From NCBI RefSeq assembly GCF_049651205.1, contig NZ_JBASBR010000002.1, positions 1-64,000 of the forward strand: DNA of 64,000 bases. The letters are read 5' to 3'. How positions within the stretch are numbered: position 1 is the stretch's first letter; every line of letters begins with the position of its first letter. Source of the DNA: Castellaniella sp049651205 (lineage in GTDB: Bacteria > Pseudomonadota > Gammaproteobacteria > Burkholderiales > Burkholderiaceae_B). The translations under genes were made by a program, and so were the position numbers. Under the pieces are notes generated by a model, which had not been told where the DNA came from, made no database searches, and saw only the letters and a list, made by a program, of their open reading frames with translations. Of this stretch, positions 28,194-38,687 are shown piece after piece.

Positions 28194-29399
28194 ATGGCCC
28201 GATCACCTCGATCTTCTGCTCCACCCCTCAAACTGACGCCCCTCGAGCGGCGCAGCAGCGTGGCTCTGGCCACCCTGTTTGCCGCGCGCATGCTGGGCCT
28301 GTTTTTGCTGACCCCCATTTTTGCCGTGGCTGCCCGCACCCTGGTGGGCGGTGATGATCCGGCCCGCGTGGGCCTGGCACTGGGCGCTTATGGGCTTACC
28401 CAGGCCGTCATGCAAATCCCCCTGGGCATGGCGTCCGATCGTTATGGCCGGCGGCCCATCATCGTGTTTGGCATGCTGCTGTTTGTGATTGGCGGCGTGA
28501 TTTGTGCCCTCACCAATGATGTCGATTGGGTCACCGTGGGCCGCGTTATCCAGGGCCTGGGTGCGGTGTCGGCTGCCATCACCGCCTGGATTGCGGACGC
28601 CACACGCCCCGAGGTGCGCACCCGTGCCATGGCCATGGTGGGCGGTTCCATCGGGATCTCGTTTGCCTTGTCGCTGGTGCTCTCGCCCATGCTGGTGGGC
28701 GAGTTTGGCCTCTCGGGCCTGTTCTGGGCCATCAGCCTGCTGGGTTTTGTGTGTCTGCTGATCGCCATGTTCTTTGTGCCCGAGGTGCCCAAATCCGAAA
28801 ACGACATCGTGCAGGCCACGCCGCACGATGTGCTGGCTCATCGCGATCTGCTGCGCCTTAACTTTGGTGTTTTTTGTCTGCACTTTATTTTGATGGCCCT
28901 GTTCATGGTGGCCCCCGGCCTGCTGGGACGTTTGGGCGGCTTTGATTCGGCCACGCTGTGGCAGGTGTATCTGCCCGTGATTCTGGCCTCGTTTGTGCTG
29001 ATGGTGCCCGCCGTGTTTTATACCGAGACGCGCAAGGTCCATAAATACGCGCTCGAGTGGTCGGTGCTGGGCCTGGCCGTGGTGCTGGGCGCCTTGCCCT
29101 GGCTGATGGATTCGTTTGCCCTGGTGGTGGCCGCGCTCATTGGGTTTTTTGTCTGCTTCAATATCCTCGAGGCCCTGCAGCCGTCGCTGGTCTCGCGTGT
29201 GGCGCCACCGGCCTACAAAGGCCTGGCGCTGGGCTTTTACAACACCGCGCAATCGCTGGGTGTGTTTGCCGGCGGCCTTTTGGGCGGCATTTTGGTCGGC
29301 CGCAGTGGCCCCTCGATGGTGTTTTGGGTGTGTGCCATGCTGTCTGCGGTGTGGTTGTACACGGCGCGCGGCTTCAAGGATATCAAAGGCGGGCACTAA
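28194..29399 (+). CDS. MFS transporter
   Basis: A 401-residue major facilitator protein with 12 predicted helices. The MFS loop signature between helices 2 and 3 is visible as GMASDRYGRRP, and the helix-5 region has GGSIGISFALSLVLSP. The gene is divergent from uvrA, sharing a 78-bp promoter region. In Bordetella, Burkholderia and relatives such a gene commonly sits between uvrA and ssb; here ssb is about 20 kb away. The substrate is unknown. Confidence 0.9.
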   Translation: MARSPRSSAPPLKLTPLERRSSVALATLFAARMLGLFLLTPIFAVAARTLVGGDDPARVGLALGAYGLTQAVMQIPLGMASDRYGRRPIIVFGMLLFVIGGVICALTNDVDWVTVGRVIQGLGAVSAAITAWIADATRPEVRTRAMAMVGGSIGISFALSLVLSPMLVGEFGLSGLFWAISLLGFVCLLIAMFFVPEVPKSENDIVQATPHDVLAHRDLLRLNFGVFCLHFILMALFMVAPGLLGRLGGFDSATLWQVYLPVILASFVLMVPAVFYTETRKVHKYALEWSVLGLAVVLGALPWLMDSFALVVAALIGFFVCFNILEALQPSLVSRVAPPAYKGLALGFYNTAQSLGVFAGGLLGGILVGRSGPSMVFWVCAMLSAVWLYTARGFKDIKGGH

Positions 29400-29435
29400 G
29401 GGCACCGGCGGCAGGCGTTGCCGCATGGGGGCTGC

Positions 29436-30161
29436 TTATCCGATGTCCCGCACTTCGCCGTCTATAAATTGGGGTACCACCGTGCTGCAGTCCAGCTGGC
29501 TGACGTAGTCCAGGCTTGCGGCCATGCCGCGCTCAAGCATCAACTGGCCCAGCCGCGCAGCGCGGATCACATCGCGCGGCGTGCGGTCATTCCATACCAT
29601 TTCGGCCGCCAGCGCGGCGTCGCTGCATATAAAAGAATGGTTTGATGCTTCTTGCAGGCATTGGATCAAATACCCGGCGCCGTAAAAATCTTCCAGGCTG
29701 AAGCGCCCAAGCGACCCCGAGCAGATAAGAACGATATCCTCGGATTCGGTGTGCTTGATCACGTGGCGGGCGACGGCGCGGCCGTTTCTCAGGCTGGCCG
29801 CATAGACTTGCGAGAAGAACGCCGCCCGGCGCAGGGCCACCGTCCCGTTGCTGGTGGCGTACACCACGTCGCGCCCCCGCACCTGGGCCCCCGAGAGCGC
29901 CAGTGGGTCGTAGCTCAGGCACCCCGGAAAAGGATCAGCGTTTTTCTCGCCGGCAATCACCCACTGCCCCTCAGGCAGGCGTGCGCTGATCTGCTGGGCC
30001 TCGGCGAAGTCCAGTGCCGGCAGGATGCGCCGGGCACCGGCATCCAGTGCGGCGGTGATGGAGCTGCTGGCAAAAATAATGTCCAGCACAATGGCGCAGG
30101 CCTCGGCGTGGCGGCTGCCTTGCAGGGCTTCTTTGTGCAATACCACATGGATTTTTCTCAT
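29436..30161 (-). CDS. ComB-like 2-phosphosulfolactate phosphatase family protein
   Basis: A 241-residue protein of the ComB family. Recognisable features are the opening VVLHKEAL, IVLDIIFASSSITAAL, the NGTVALRRA block, and CSGSLGRFSLEDFYGAGYLI. The founding member is a Mg-dependent phosphatase that removes phosphate from 2-phosphosulfolactate in coenzyme M synthesis, which is not expected here. The start overlaps the kinase-fusion stop by 4 bases (ATGA), so the two are translationally coupled. That suggests it acts on a phosphorylated hydroxyacid or acyl intermediate made by the kinase. This role is inference. Confidence 0.8.
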   Translation of the reverse strand: MRKIHVVLHKEALQGSRHAEACAIVLDIIFASSSITAALDAGARRILPALDFAEAQQISARLPEGQWVIAGEKNADPFPGCLSYDPLALSGAQVRGRDVVYATSNGTVALRRAAFFSQVYAASLRNGRAVARHVIKHTESEDIVLICSGSLGRFSLEDFYGAGYLIQCLQEASNHSFICSDAALAAEMVWNDRTPRDVIRAARLGQLMLERGMAASLDYVSQLDCSTVVPQFIDGEVRDIG

Positions 30162-31648
30162 GAAGCAGCCTTGGCGCTTTGTGCGGATGGTACGCGCCGT
30201 GGATTGCTGAGCGACAGCTTCAGGTTCACCAGCGTATCCAGCATGTTCAGCAGTCCGGGTGTGCCGGCTGCCGTGTAGCGTCCGTCCCGGATATCCTGGA
30301 CAAGGCGCCCGATACCCGCGTCGGGCTGTCCGCCTCCTTGTGCCTGGTAAAACGCCTGGATCGCGGCATGCTGTGCAGCAGCCGCCATGTCTCCGGTGGC
30401 CTGTTCGCGGATGGCAATGCCCAAGGCGTTGGCAATCATGAGGGCGTTGTAGTGCTGATCCTGCGGCAGTGCCGGCAACAGCTCGGCCAGCAAAAGCGCC
30501 CGGGCCACCTTGAGCAGCGCACCGGCATCCGGCTGGTCGCGATAAGGATCCAGGGGCTGTGGCCCGGTGGCAGGCGTACCCGTGGCAGTGCCCGGATCCA
30601 CAGGCGTCGGGGTGTCTTTTGCGATACCCGTCAGCTCGCGCAATTGCAGGATCAGGTCTTGCTGGATCTCGGGCACCATGCGCCCGGTAAGAGCCAGCTC
30701 AAGGGATTCCTGTTGGCCCGACCGATGCCGGTAGGATTGCTCCAGTGCCAGCACCGCCCAGCGCACGATGGCCATGAGTTCCCAGTAGGCCAGGCGCCCC
30801 GGATCAATCTTGTGGCCGGATACGCTTTCGTAGCCGGCGAACAGGTCTTCCTTGCTGCCCACGCCGCCCGCTTCGCGGTCGGGCCGGCCAAAGCGCCAGC
30901 ATCGCGCGCACATCCAGCCCAGGTCTTCGTAGGGGTCGCTCCAGGAGGCAAACTCCCAGTCGAGGATGGCCGTCAGGCGGCCCTCAGCCACCAGATAGTT
31001 GCCTGTCCGAAAGTCGGAGTGGCACAGCACCAGGTCTTGCTGCGCCGGGCGGTGGTCTGCCAGGTACTGCAGGCCAAGTTCAATGGCAGGGTGGGGTTCT
31101 TCAAACCGGTTCAGCAGCTGTCGGCATGCCTCGATCTGTGTCTGTGCGGGGTCTGGCCCGGGCGCTGCCAGAAACGGCAGGCGGCCAGGTGTGTACTGGA
31201 TGGCATGCAGGCGGGCCAGGTTGCTGCCCAGGTCGTGCATCAGCTGTTGGCGCTGAGAGGCCGTCAGGGCATCGTCCTTGACCAAGGCCCTGGCGTTTGC
31301 GGTGCCTTCGGCCCAATCCATGATGTAAAAGGCGGGTCCCGCCGCGCTTTTGTCCGCGTTCAGCCACCGAGGCTGCGGTGCGCTGACGCCCACCTCGCAG
31401 GCCGCGCGCAGGATCTCGAATTCGTGCGCCCGGCTCAGGCTGACCGACAGCGCAACCGGGGCGTCGCTGCGCACCACAAAGCGATGCTCGCCGGGCAGGC
31501 TGCCGCCCGTCATCCGGACATGCAGCCCGTGGTTTTCCTGGACGGCACCGCCCGCCAGCGACCGGTATTCCAGTGTTTCGACGTGGTCGGCGCCGGTTTT
31601 TTGCCGGATGAAGTCCAGCAGGTGTTCGGGGGTGTCGATCTCTGACAT
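30158..31648 (-). CDS. APH-fold phosphotransferase fused to a DUF6285 domain (LvaA-LvaB-like)
   Basis: A 496-residue fusion. Residues 1-340 form an aminoglycoside-phosphotransferase-fold kinase of the ACAD10/LvaA kind, with the catalytic HSDFRTGN (H210-D212) and the metal-binding D230 in ILDWEFASWSDPYEDLGW. A proline/threonine-rich linker (about 345-368) leads to a helical C-terminal domain (about 369-480) that resembles DUF6285. In levulinate catabolism the kinase LvaA needs a small partner, LvaB, encoded next door; here the two functions appear fused. The likely reaction is phosphorylation of a 4-hydroxyacyl-CoA. The fusion is visible; the substrate is inferred from neighbours. Confidence 0.83.
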   Translation of the reverse strand: MSEIDTPEHLLDFIRQKTGADHVETLEYRSLAGGAVQENHGLHVRMTGGSLPGEHRFVVRSDAPVALSVSLSRAHEFEILRAACEVGVSAPQPRWLNADKSAAGPAFYIMDWAEGTANARALVKDDALTASQRQQLMHDLGSNLARLHAIQYTPGRLPFLAAPGPDPAQTQIEACRQLLNRFEEPHPAIELGLQYLADHRPAQQDLVLCHSDFRTGNYLVAEGRLTAILDWEFASWSDPYEDLGWMCARCWRFGRPDREAGGVGSKEDLFAGYESVSGHKIDPGRLAYWELMAIVRWAVLALEQSYRHRSGQQESLELALTGRMVPEIQQDLILQLRELTGIAKDTPTPVDPGTATGTPATGPQPLDPYRDQPDAGALLKVARALLLAELLPALPQDQHYNALMIANALGIAIREQATGDMAAAAQHAAIQAFYQAQGGGQPDAGIGRLVQDIRDGRYTAAGTPGLLNMLDTLVNLKLSLSNPRRVPSAQSAKAAS

Positions 31649-31679
31649 GCGGCTGTGTTTCCTAAGGCGTGTTGCGAGA

Positions 31680-32453
31680 CTACAAAGTGGATTGCAGGTG
31701 TCCCCCGTCCACGACGAGCGTGCTTCCCGTCATGAACGCGCTTTCGTCGCTGGCCAGCAGCAACAGGGGCGCCCGAAGGTCTTCGACCAGGCCCAGGCGC
31801 CGCATGGGAATCCGGCGCAGGATGGACTCGCCCTGAGGGGTCTCAAAGAAGCTTTCGTTCATGGGTGTCTGGATGTAGCCAGGTGCCAGGGCATTGACGC
31901 GGATGCCGTGCCGGGCCCATTCCAGTGCCAGGCAGCGGGTCATTTGCTCAAGCCCAGCCTTGGCCACGGCATAGGGCATCACGGCACCCGAGACGCGGTG
32001 CCCCAGGATGGACGTGATCTGAATGATCGAACCCGGCTTGCCCGCGGCCACCAGGCGCTTTGCGGCGGCCTGCGAGACCAGCCAGCATCCGGTGAGGTTG
32101 GTGCCCAGCACGTGATTCCAGTCTGACAGGCTGACATCCAGTGCCGCCTGGGTGGTGGCCACGCCTGCGTTGCAGACGACGATGTCGGCAAGCAGGCCCC
32201 AGCCGGCCATTTGTTCAAACGCGTCATGTACGCTTTGTTCTTGCGTCACGTCCATCACCAGCGCATGTGCGGTGCCGCCCTTTTGGGTGATCTCGTCGGC
32301 TATTGCTTGCAGGGGTTTCAACTGGCGGCTGGCCAGCACCACCGTGGCGCCGCACTCTGCAAGCATGTGGGCAAAGCCGCTGCCCAGGGCACCCGAGGCG
32401 CCGGTTACCAGGGCAGTGCGGCCGCGCAGGTTGTGGGAGTGGAGGTCGCTCAT
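31680..32453 (-). CDS. SDR-family oxidoreductase
   Basis: A 257-residue classical short-chain dehydrogenase. The cofactor glycine motif is TGASGALGSGF (17-27), the NAG motif is CNAGV, and the catalytic S...YxxxK is seen as SILGH followed by YAVAK. The family C-terminal region DGGHLQS is intact. It lies between the acyl-CoA dehydrogenase (9 bp) and the kinase fusion (31 bp). A role in reducing or oxidising a keto/hydroxyacyl-CoA of the same pathway is likely. Confidence 0.88.
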   Translation of the reverse strand: MSDLHSHNLRGRTALVTGASGALGSGFAHMLAECGATVVLASRQLKPLQAIADEITQKGGTAHALVMDVTQEQSVHDAFEQMAGWGLLADIVVCNAGVATTQAALDVSLSDWNHVLGTNLTGCWLVSQAAAKRLVAAGKPGSIIQITSILGHRVSGAVMPYAVAKAGLEQMTRCLALEWARHGIRVNALAPGYIQTPMNESFFETPQGESILRRIPMRRLGLVEDLRAPLLLLASDESAFMTGSTLVVDGGHLQSTL

Positions 32454-32462
32454 TTTTATCCT

Positions 32463-33677
32463 TTACTCAACGTTTGCAAGCTGCTTTTGCTGCTCGTGCC
32501 GTGCTTGCGTCGCCCGCTTGATCTTCTTGGCCAGCGACCACTTGTGCACTTCGGTTGGGCCATCGTAGACGCGAAAGGCGCGGGTCTCGCGAAAGATCTG
32601 CTCGACCACTGTATTTTGCGACAGGCCCAGGCCGCCCATGGTCTGCACGCAGCGATCGGCCACGCGAAAGAGCGTTTCTGCCACCGAGGCCTTGGTCATC
32701 GAGCTTTCGGTGGTGGCCATGCTGCCTGCGTCCAGCTCGCGTGCGCACCAGTCAATCATCAGTGCCGCCTGCTGCAGGTCGATCTGGTTATCCGCCAGCA
32801 TAAACCCAACGCCTTCGTGGTCGATCAGCAGCTTCCCAAAGGCGCGTCGGGTGACTGCATAATCGCTGGCGATTTCATGTGCGCGCACCGCCGCGCCAAA
32901 CCAGCGCATGCAGTGGGACAGCCGGGCCGGCGAAAGCCGCACCTGGGCGTAGCGAAACCCTTCGTGGATCTCGCCCAGGATGTTGTGGCTGGGGACTCGC
33001 AGCCCATTGATTTTCACCAGGGCGTGACCGCCCGGCATCGAGCTGTCCAAGGTATTGATGAGGCATTCGATCTGGATGGCGGGGTTGGGGAGATCCACCA
33101 GAAACATGGTGGCCCGGGTTTTGTCGCCACCGCCGGTGCGCGCCATGATGATGCCCACCTGGGCGCCATCGGCACCGGTAATAAAGGCCTTGCGCCCGTT
33201 GATGACCCAGTCATTGCCGTCCTGGACGGCTGTGGTCAGCAGCATCGAGGGGTCGGATCCGGCGCCGCCGTCCTCGGCGGGTTCGGTCATGAAAAATGCC
33301 GAGCGTGCATGCCCGGAAACAATGCGATCGAGGAAATGCTTCTTTTGCTCGGAATTGGCGACCTTGCCCAGCAGGAACATATTGCCTTCGTCGGGCGCCA
33401 TGGTGTTCAGGGCAACCGGCCCCAGGGGCGAGAGCCCCGAGCGCTTCAGGATGGCCGCTGTCTCCAGCTGTGTCAGGTGCTGTCCATTGGTCAGAATATG
33501 CGGCGTCATGACGCCGGCCGCCCGGGCCTGCTCGCGAAGCTGCGAAACCAGGGCCTCCGCGGGCCCGTGCGAGGTGTTGCGCAATTCTTTCTCGCGGGGG
33601 ATGACGATCTCGCGGACAAACGCCTCGACGCGCTCGCCAATCTGCTGGCTGCGCTCGCTCGGATAGGGTGTGAACAT
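32463..33677 (-). CDS. ACAD10/11-like acyl-CoA dehydrogenase (LvaC-like)
   Basis: A 404-residue flavin acyl-CoA dehydrogenase. ACAD11-type features include NTMAPDEGNMFLL, the FMTEP flavin-contact motif and the C-terminal RVYDGPTEVHKWSLAK. Mammalian ACAD10/11 and bacterial LvaC act with an APH-fold kinase to convert 4-hydroxyacyl-CoA to enoyl-CoA through a 4-phospho intermediate. The presence of exactly such a kinase two genes downstream supports this subgroup. The start is ATG 33677 with GAAACC upstream and thiolase 20 bp before; longer in-frame readings run into the thiolase gene. Confidence 0.88.
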   Translation of the reverse strand: MFTPYPSERSQQIGERVEAFVREIVIPREKELRNTSHGPAEALVSQLREQARAAGVMTPHILTNGQHLTQLETAAILKRSGLSPLGPVALNTMAPDEGNMFLLGKVANSEQKKHFLDRIVSGHARSAFFMTEPAEDGGAGSDPSMLLTTAVQDGNDWVINGRKAFITGADGAQVGIIMARTGGGDKTRATMFLVDLPNPAIQIECLINTLDSSMPGGHALVKINGLRVPSHNILGEIHEGFRYAQVRLSPARLSHCMRWFGAAVRAHEIASDYAVTRRAFGKLLIDHEGVGFMLADNQIDLQQAALMIDWCARELDAGSMATTESSMTKASVAETLFRVADRCVQTMGGLGLSQNTVVEQIFRETRAFRVYDGPTEVHKWSLAKKIKRATQARHEQQKQLANVE

Positions 33678-33697
33678 GATCGGTTTCCTTCTTCGGC

Positions 33698-34954
33698 TTA
33701 ACTGCCTTGGGACACGACAAACGAGGCAATGGTGGTTGCCGAGCCGCCGATGTTCAGGATACCTGCGCGTTTGGCACCGGGTACCTGGCAATCACCGGCG
33801 CGGCCGGTGACCTGGGCCTGCGCGTCAAGCATCATGCGCACGCCGGTGGCGCCAACCGGATGGCCCAGCCCGATCAGACCGCCCGAGGGGTTGATGGGCA
33901 GGCGGCCATCGGCCGCGATGGTGCCGTCCTCGATTGCCTTCCAGCTTTCTCCTGGGGCGGTAATGCCAAAGCTGTCGATGGCGGCGTACTCGGTCATGGC
34001 AAAGCAGTCGTGGGTTTCGATGAGATCGAGGTCAAAGGGCGAGTGAATCCCGGCACGCCCGAAGCTGTCCTGAATGCATTGATGCACGTGGGGCAAGACA
34101 AAGGGGCTGTCTGCGCCTTCTGCAATCTTGGCCGAGAACCGCATGGGCGCCGTCCGGTGGCCCCAGCCGTCGATGCGTGCAAGCTCGCTGAGCGACTTGC
34201 CGTGGCGTTGTGCGTATTCGTGTGCACGTGCTTCCGAGGCAAGAAAGACAACCGCTGCGCCATCGGTCACCTGGCCACAATCGTTGCGGCGTACATGGCC
34301 TTCGATCACCGGGTTCAGCGTATCGTCGGTGGTAAAGGCGCCTGGCTCGAACGTCCACTTGCGCGTCTGCGCGTTGGGGTTGCGTTTGGCATTGGCGTAG
34401 TTGATGCGGGCGATTTCGCCCAGGTGGCGGTAATCGAGCTCGCCATAGCGCTGGGAGTACGTCTGGTAAAGATCCGAGAACGCCCGTGGCCACAGATATT
34501 TTGCGTCCGTCCACTCAACGCCTGCCACGGCGGCTGCACCCAGGTGTCGGGCGGCGTCTTCGCCCGACACATTGCGCATCATCTCCACGCCCAGCACGCA
34601 GATGAGGTCGTAGCGCCCCGCTTCGATTTCGGCCATGGCCGCCAGCATTGCCATGGATCCGGAGGCGCAGGCAGCTTCGTGGCGCATGGTGGGTATGCCC
34701 GAGAGCGCTGGATCCATTTCTGCCACCATGCCGCCCAGCTGGCCTTGCCCGCAAAAGAGTTCGGCCACAAAATTGCCCACATGCACGGATTCGATGTCGC
34801 GACACTCGAGCCCGGTGGCGTCCAGACCGGTGAAGAGGGCCTCCTTCATCATGTCCTCGATGCCGAGCCCCTCGCGATGCCAGTTGCGGGCGAAGTCCGT
34901 CTGGGCGCCTCCCAGGACATAGATGTTGCGTTTCTCTTGAGTCTGTGTAGACAT
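33698..34954 (-). CDS. SCPx-type thiolase (acetyl-CoA acyltransferase)
   Basis: A 418-residue thiolase of the SCP-x/lipid-transfer subgroup. The acyl-accepting cysteine is C96 in EAACASGSMA. The C-terminal half has the histidine motif GLGHPVGATG and the end-of-fold NIGGSATTIASF. Length and the absence of the classical second C-terminal CxG cysteine fit the SCPx type. It follows livF by one base pair spacing and precedes the dehydrogenase, giving transport and beta-oxidation-like steps on one transcript. Confidence 0.9.
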   Translation of the reverse strand: MSTQTQEKRNIYVLGGAQTDFARNWHREGLGIEDMMKEALFTGLDATGLECRDIESVHVGNFVAELFCGQGQLGGMVAEMDPALSGIPTMRHEAACASGSMAMLAAMAEIEAGRYDLICVLGVEMMRNVSGEDAARHLGAAAVAGVEWTDAKYLWPRAFSDLYQTYSQRYGELDYRHLGEIARINYANAKRNPNAQTRKWTFEPGAFTTDDTLNPVIEGHVRRNDCGQVTDGAAVVFLASEARAHEYAQRHGKSLSELARIDGWGHRTAPMRFSAKIAEGADSPFVLPHVHQCIQDSFGRAGIHSPFDLDLIETHDCFAMTEYAAIDSFGITAPGESWKAIEDGTIAADGRLPINPSGGLIGLGHPVGATGVRMMLDAQAQVTGRAGDCQVPGAKRAGILNIGGSATTIASFVVSQGS

Positions 34955-34955
34955 A

Positions 34956-35689
34956 TCAAACCTCCAACCAGGATTTCCGGATATCAGGGGCGTTGCGCAA
35001 TGCCTCTGGTGTGCCTTCGAACATCACGCGGCCGTGGCCCATGACGTACACGCGGTGCGCAATGCGCATGGCAATCGTGAGTTTTTGTTCAACCAGCAGC
35101 ACGGCAACGCCGCGATGTGCGATGGATTGCAGCAAGTCGCCCACTTGCTGGACGATCAGAGGGGCGAGGCCCTCCGTGGGCTCGTCCACGATCAGCAGAT
35201 CCGGCCCGCTCATCAGTGCGCGGCAGATCGACAGCATCTGCTGTTCGCCGCCCGACAGAAGCTCTGCCGATGTATCCGCCCTGCGCTGCAGGGAGGGAAA
35301 GAGCTCGTAGGCGCCTTGTAACGTCCAGGGGTGTTGTGCCGCCCCGTGGACGCCAAGCAGCAGGTTCTGTTCAACCGTCAAGCCGGGAAACACCGCGCGT
35401 TCTTCGGGGACATAGCCAATCCCGGCATGGGCGATCTGATGGGGCTTGTTGGCCACGGATTCATGGCCGTTGATCCGGATGGAGCCGGAGCGGGTGGCAA
35501 TCCCCATGATGGCCTTGCAGAGGGTGGATCGACCCACGCCGTTGCGGCCCAGCATGGCGACAATCTCGCCGCGCCGAACCGTCATGTCCACGCCGTCCAG
35601 GATGTGGCTCAGTCCGTACCAGGCGTGTACGCCTTTCAGTTCGAGCAGGGCAGGGCCGGGTACCGGGGCCTTGGTTGCCTGGGCGGTGG

Positions 35690-35699
<10 letters not shown>
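34956..35699 (-). CDS. livF: Branched-chain-type ABC transporter ATPase LivF
   Basis: A 247-residue ATP-binding subunit. The Walker A reads GRNGVGRST: the usual lysine is arginine (codon CGA), a substitution that recurs in LivF subgroups. The signature LLSGGEQQML, Walker B LLIVDEPTEGLAP and the H-loop region are intact. It pairs with LivG, which has a normal Walker A. Its start lies inside the end of livG (10-bp overlap). Confidence 0.94.
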
Positions 35700-36462
<763 letters not shown>

Positions 36463-36466
<4 letters not shown>

Positions 36467-37704
36467 GAGTGCGCCTCCTGGGTCATGGCCTGGATCTGCC
36501 GGGCGGCCTGGCGGCGCTTGGTTTGCCAGAGCATCCCCGCGCTGAGAGCCAACAGCGCCAGTGCCAGCAGCCAGTTGGCGGCAGAAAAGATGTCGAAGGG
36601 CAGGCCGGCAAGCATCAGCGGCTCGGTGGGGTCAAAGGCGTTGGCGTGATGATTGCTCATCTCGATGACCAGGATCCCGCCCAGACATCCTGGTAGCAAC
36701 ATCAGGAACCAGTATGCGCCGCGCAGCAGCGTGGGGCCCAGGCCGTTGCGCCGTACAGTTGGCGGGATGGCTGCGAAAAGGCTCCAGATGCCCTTGGGTG
36801 CAAACAGGACGATCACCACAAACAGCAGCCCGTAGTACGACAGCCAGGCTTCGGTGTAGCGCGACAGATTGGATTCGAGCAGCGTCACCAGCGCCGCACC
36901 CAGAACGGGGCCAAAGACAAATGAAGTGCCGCCCAGGTAGGTGGCAATCAGCACGTCGGCCGAGGTCCGCAGGCCAAAGATGTCCGAGTTTGAAATTTCG
37001 AATAGCAGGGCAAACAGGCCACCGGCCACCCCGGCGAATGCGCCGGAAAGGCAGAACTGCATGTAGCGGATACGGAACGGGCTGTAGCCCAGGAATACCA
37101 CGCGTTCCTGGTTGTCGCGCACGGCATTGGCCAGCCGCCCCAACGGTGTGCGGGTCAGGTAGGCCATTGCCGCAATCGCCAGACAGGCCCAGACAAGAAT
37201 CAGCCAGTACAGGTTTTCTGCGCGGCCATAGTTCAGGCCTGTGAGGGTCAGGTCGACCATCCGGTCGGTTGAGATGCCTTGTTCGCCGCCAAACGCGGAC
37301 GGAAACACCATGGCGGCCACGGCGACCAGTTCTGCAATGCCCAGCGTAATCATGGCAAAAGCAATCTGGCCGCTCTTGACCGAGACCGGGCCCAGCACCA
37401 GCGCGGCAATCAGGCCGCCCAGCCCCGCGCCCAGCGGCACAAGCTCCAGGGGCAGGGGCAGGCCCCCGGATCCGATTCCATTGGTCATGTAAAGCGCGGT
37501 GAAGACACCGGCGCCAAAGTAGACGGCATGTCCAAAGGACAGGAGGCCCGTGTGCCCAAGCAGCATGTTGTAGGACATGGCAAAGCTGGCGGCCACCAGC
37601 ACTTGCGCAACCATCAACACGGTGTATCGGGATCCGAAGATGGGCGGCAAAATCAGCAGCAGCAAGACGATTGCCAGCCCGATGAGAGGAAGAGTCCGTT
37701 TCAT
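36463..37704 (-). CDS. livM: Branched-chain-type ABC transporter permease LivM
   Basis: A 413-residue permease with about ten hydrophobic segments and the family motifs MLLGHTGLLSFGHAVYFG and the EAA-like GRLANAVRDNQERVVFLGY. The C-terminus is extended by a cytoplasmic tail with one more hydrophobic segment near residue 375-395, beyond the usual length of about 330. Operon position is livH-livM-livG. Confidence 0.93.
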
Positions 37705-37705
37705 G

Positions 37706-38650
37706 TCATCCGCTCCGTTTACCCAGCAGGCCGCGTGGCCGGATCGTCATCAGCACAACCATCAAAAGATAGGGCATGACTGGTGCCAGGCGTGCTGGGG
37801 ATAGTGTCCAGATCTCATGAAAGGGCCCGTCGTAGGCAGGGATGCCGCTGCTGAGCAGCACATCGGCCAGCGTAAAGTCGAACGACACCATCAGGGTTTG
37901 CAGCACACCAATCAGCAAAGAGGCCAGCAGCGCCCCCACCATGGAACCCAGGCCGCCCACCACCACGATGACAAACAGGATCACAACCATCTGGTGCGCC
38001 ATGCCGGGTTCTGTGACAAGATAGTTGCCACCCACCACGCCGGCCAGGCCCGCCAGGGCAACCCCGCCGCCAAAGAAGAACATGAACAGGCGCGGCACGT
38101 TGTGGCCCAGCGCCCACAAGACATCAGGCTGGTTGAGTGCAGCCTGGATCAGAAGGCCGATCCGGGTGCGGCGCAGGACGTAGTACAGCGCCAGGAAAAC
38201 CACCACGGCAACCATGAACATGAAGCCGCGATAGGCCGAGAATGCGGTGTTGCCGATCACAAAAAGCGGGAAATCCAGCGCAGCAGGGATGGTGTAGGGA
38301 ACCGGCTGGCGCCCCCACACCATGCGCACGATTTCCTCAAGGAGATAGGCAAGTCCAAACGTAAACAGCAGCTCTGCAACGTGGCCGTGCTTATGCACCA
38401 CGCGCAGGCCATAGCGTTCTACCAGCCCGCCCAGCACCGCCGTGAGTAGCGGCGCCACGAAAAGCGCCACCCAGAATGAGCTGTGCAGCCCGATCTGGAA
38501 TGCAAAGTAGGCGCCCAGCATGTAGAAGCTGCCATGGGCGAAGTTAAGCACGCCCATGAGGCTGAAAATCAGCGTCAGCCCGCTGGCCAGCATGAACAGC
38601 AGCATGCCGTACAGCAGTCCGTTGATGATGGAGAACGCGAGAGTGTCCAC
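37706..38650 (-). CDS. livH: Branched-chain-type ABC transporter permease LivH
   Basis: A 314-residue permease with about eight hydrophobic segments. Family features are INGLLYGMLLFMLASGLTLI at the N-terminus, GVLNFAHGSFYMLGAY, and the EAA-type loop RTRIGLLIQAALNQPD. It lies one base before livM and 37 bp after livK. Confidence 0.94.
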   Translation of the reverse strand: MDTLAFSIINGLLYGMLLFMLASGLTLIFSLMGVLNFAHGSFYMLGAYFAFQIGLHSSFWVALFVAPLLTAVLGGLVERYGLRVVHKHGHVAELLFTFGLAYLLEEIVRMVWGRQPVPYTIPAALDFPLFVIGNTAFSAYRGFMFMVAVVVFLALYYVLRRTRIGLLIQAALNQPDVLWALGHNVPRLFMFFFGGGVALAGLAGVVGGNYLVTEPGMAHQMVVILFVIVVVGGLGSMVGALLASLLIGVLQTLMVSFDFTLADVLLSSGIPAYDGPFHEIWTLSPARLAPVMPYLLMVVLMTIRPRGLLGKRSG

Positions 38651-38687
38651 CTTGGCTCCTTGAGACGATATCCGGGCGCAGCCCGAT

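Noticed and set aside
30179..31645. 488-codon plus-strand open frame
   Set aside because: It is antisense to the kinase-DUF6285 gene and shows no motifs; long antisense frames are common in high-GC DNA.
32211..33701. 496-codon plus-strand open frame
   Set aside because: Antisense to the acyl-CoA dehydrogenase; composition and lack of motifs mark it as a shadow.
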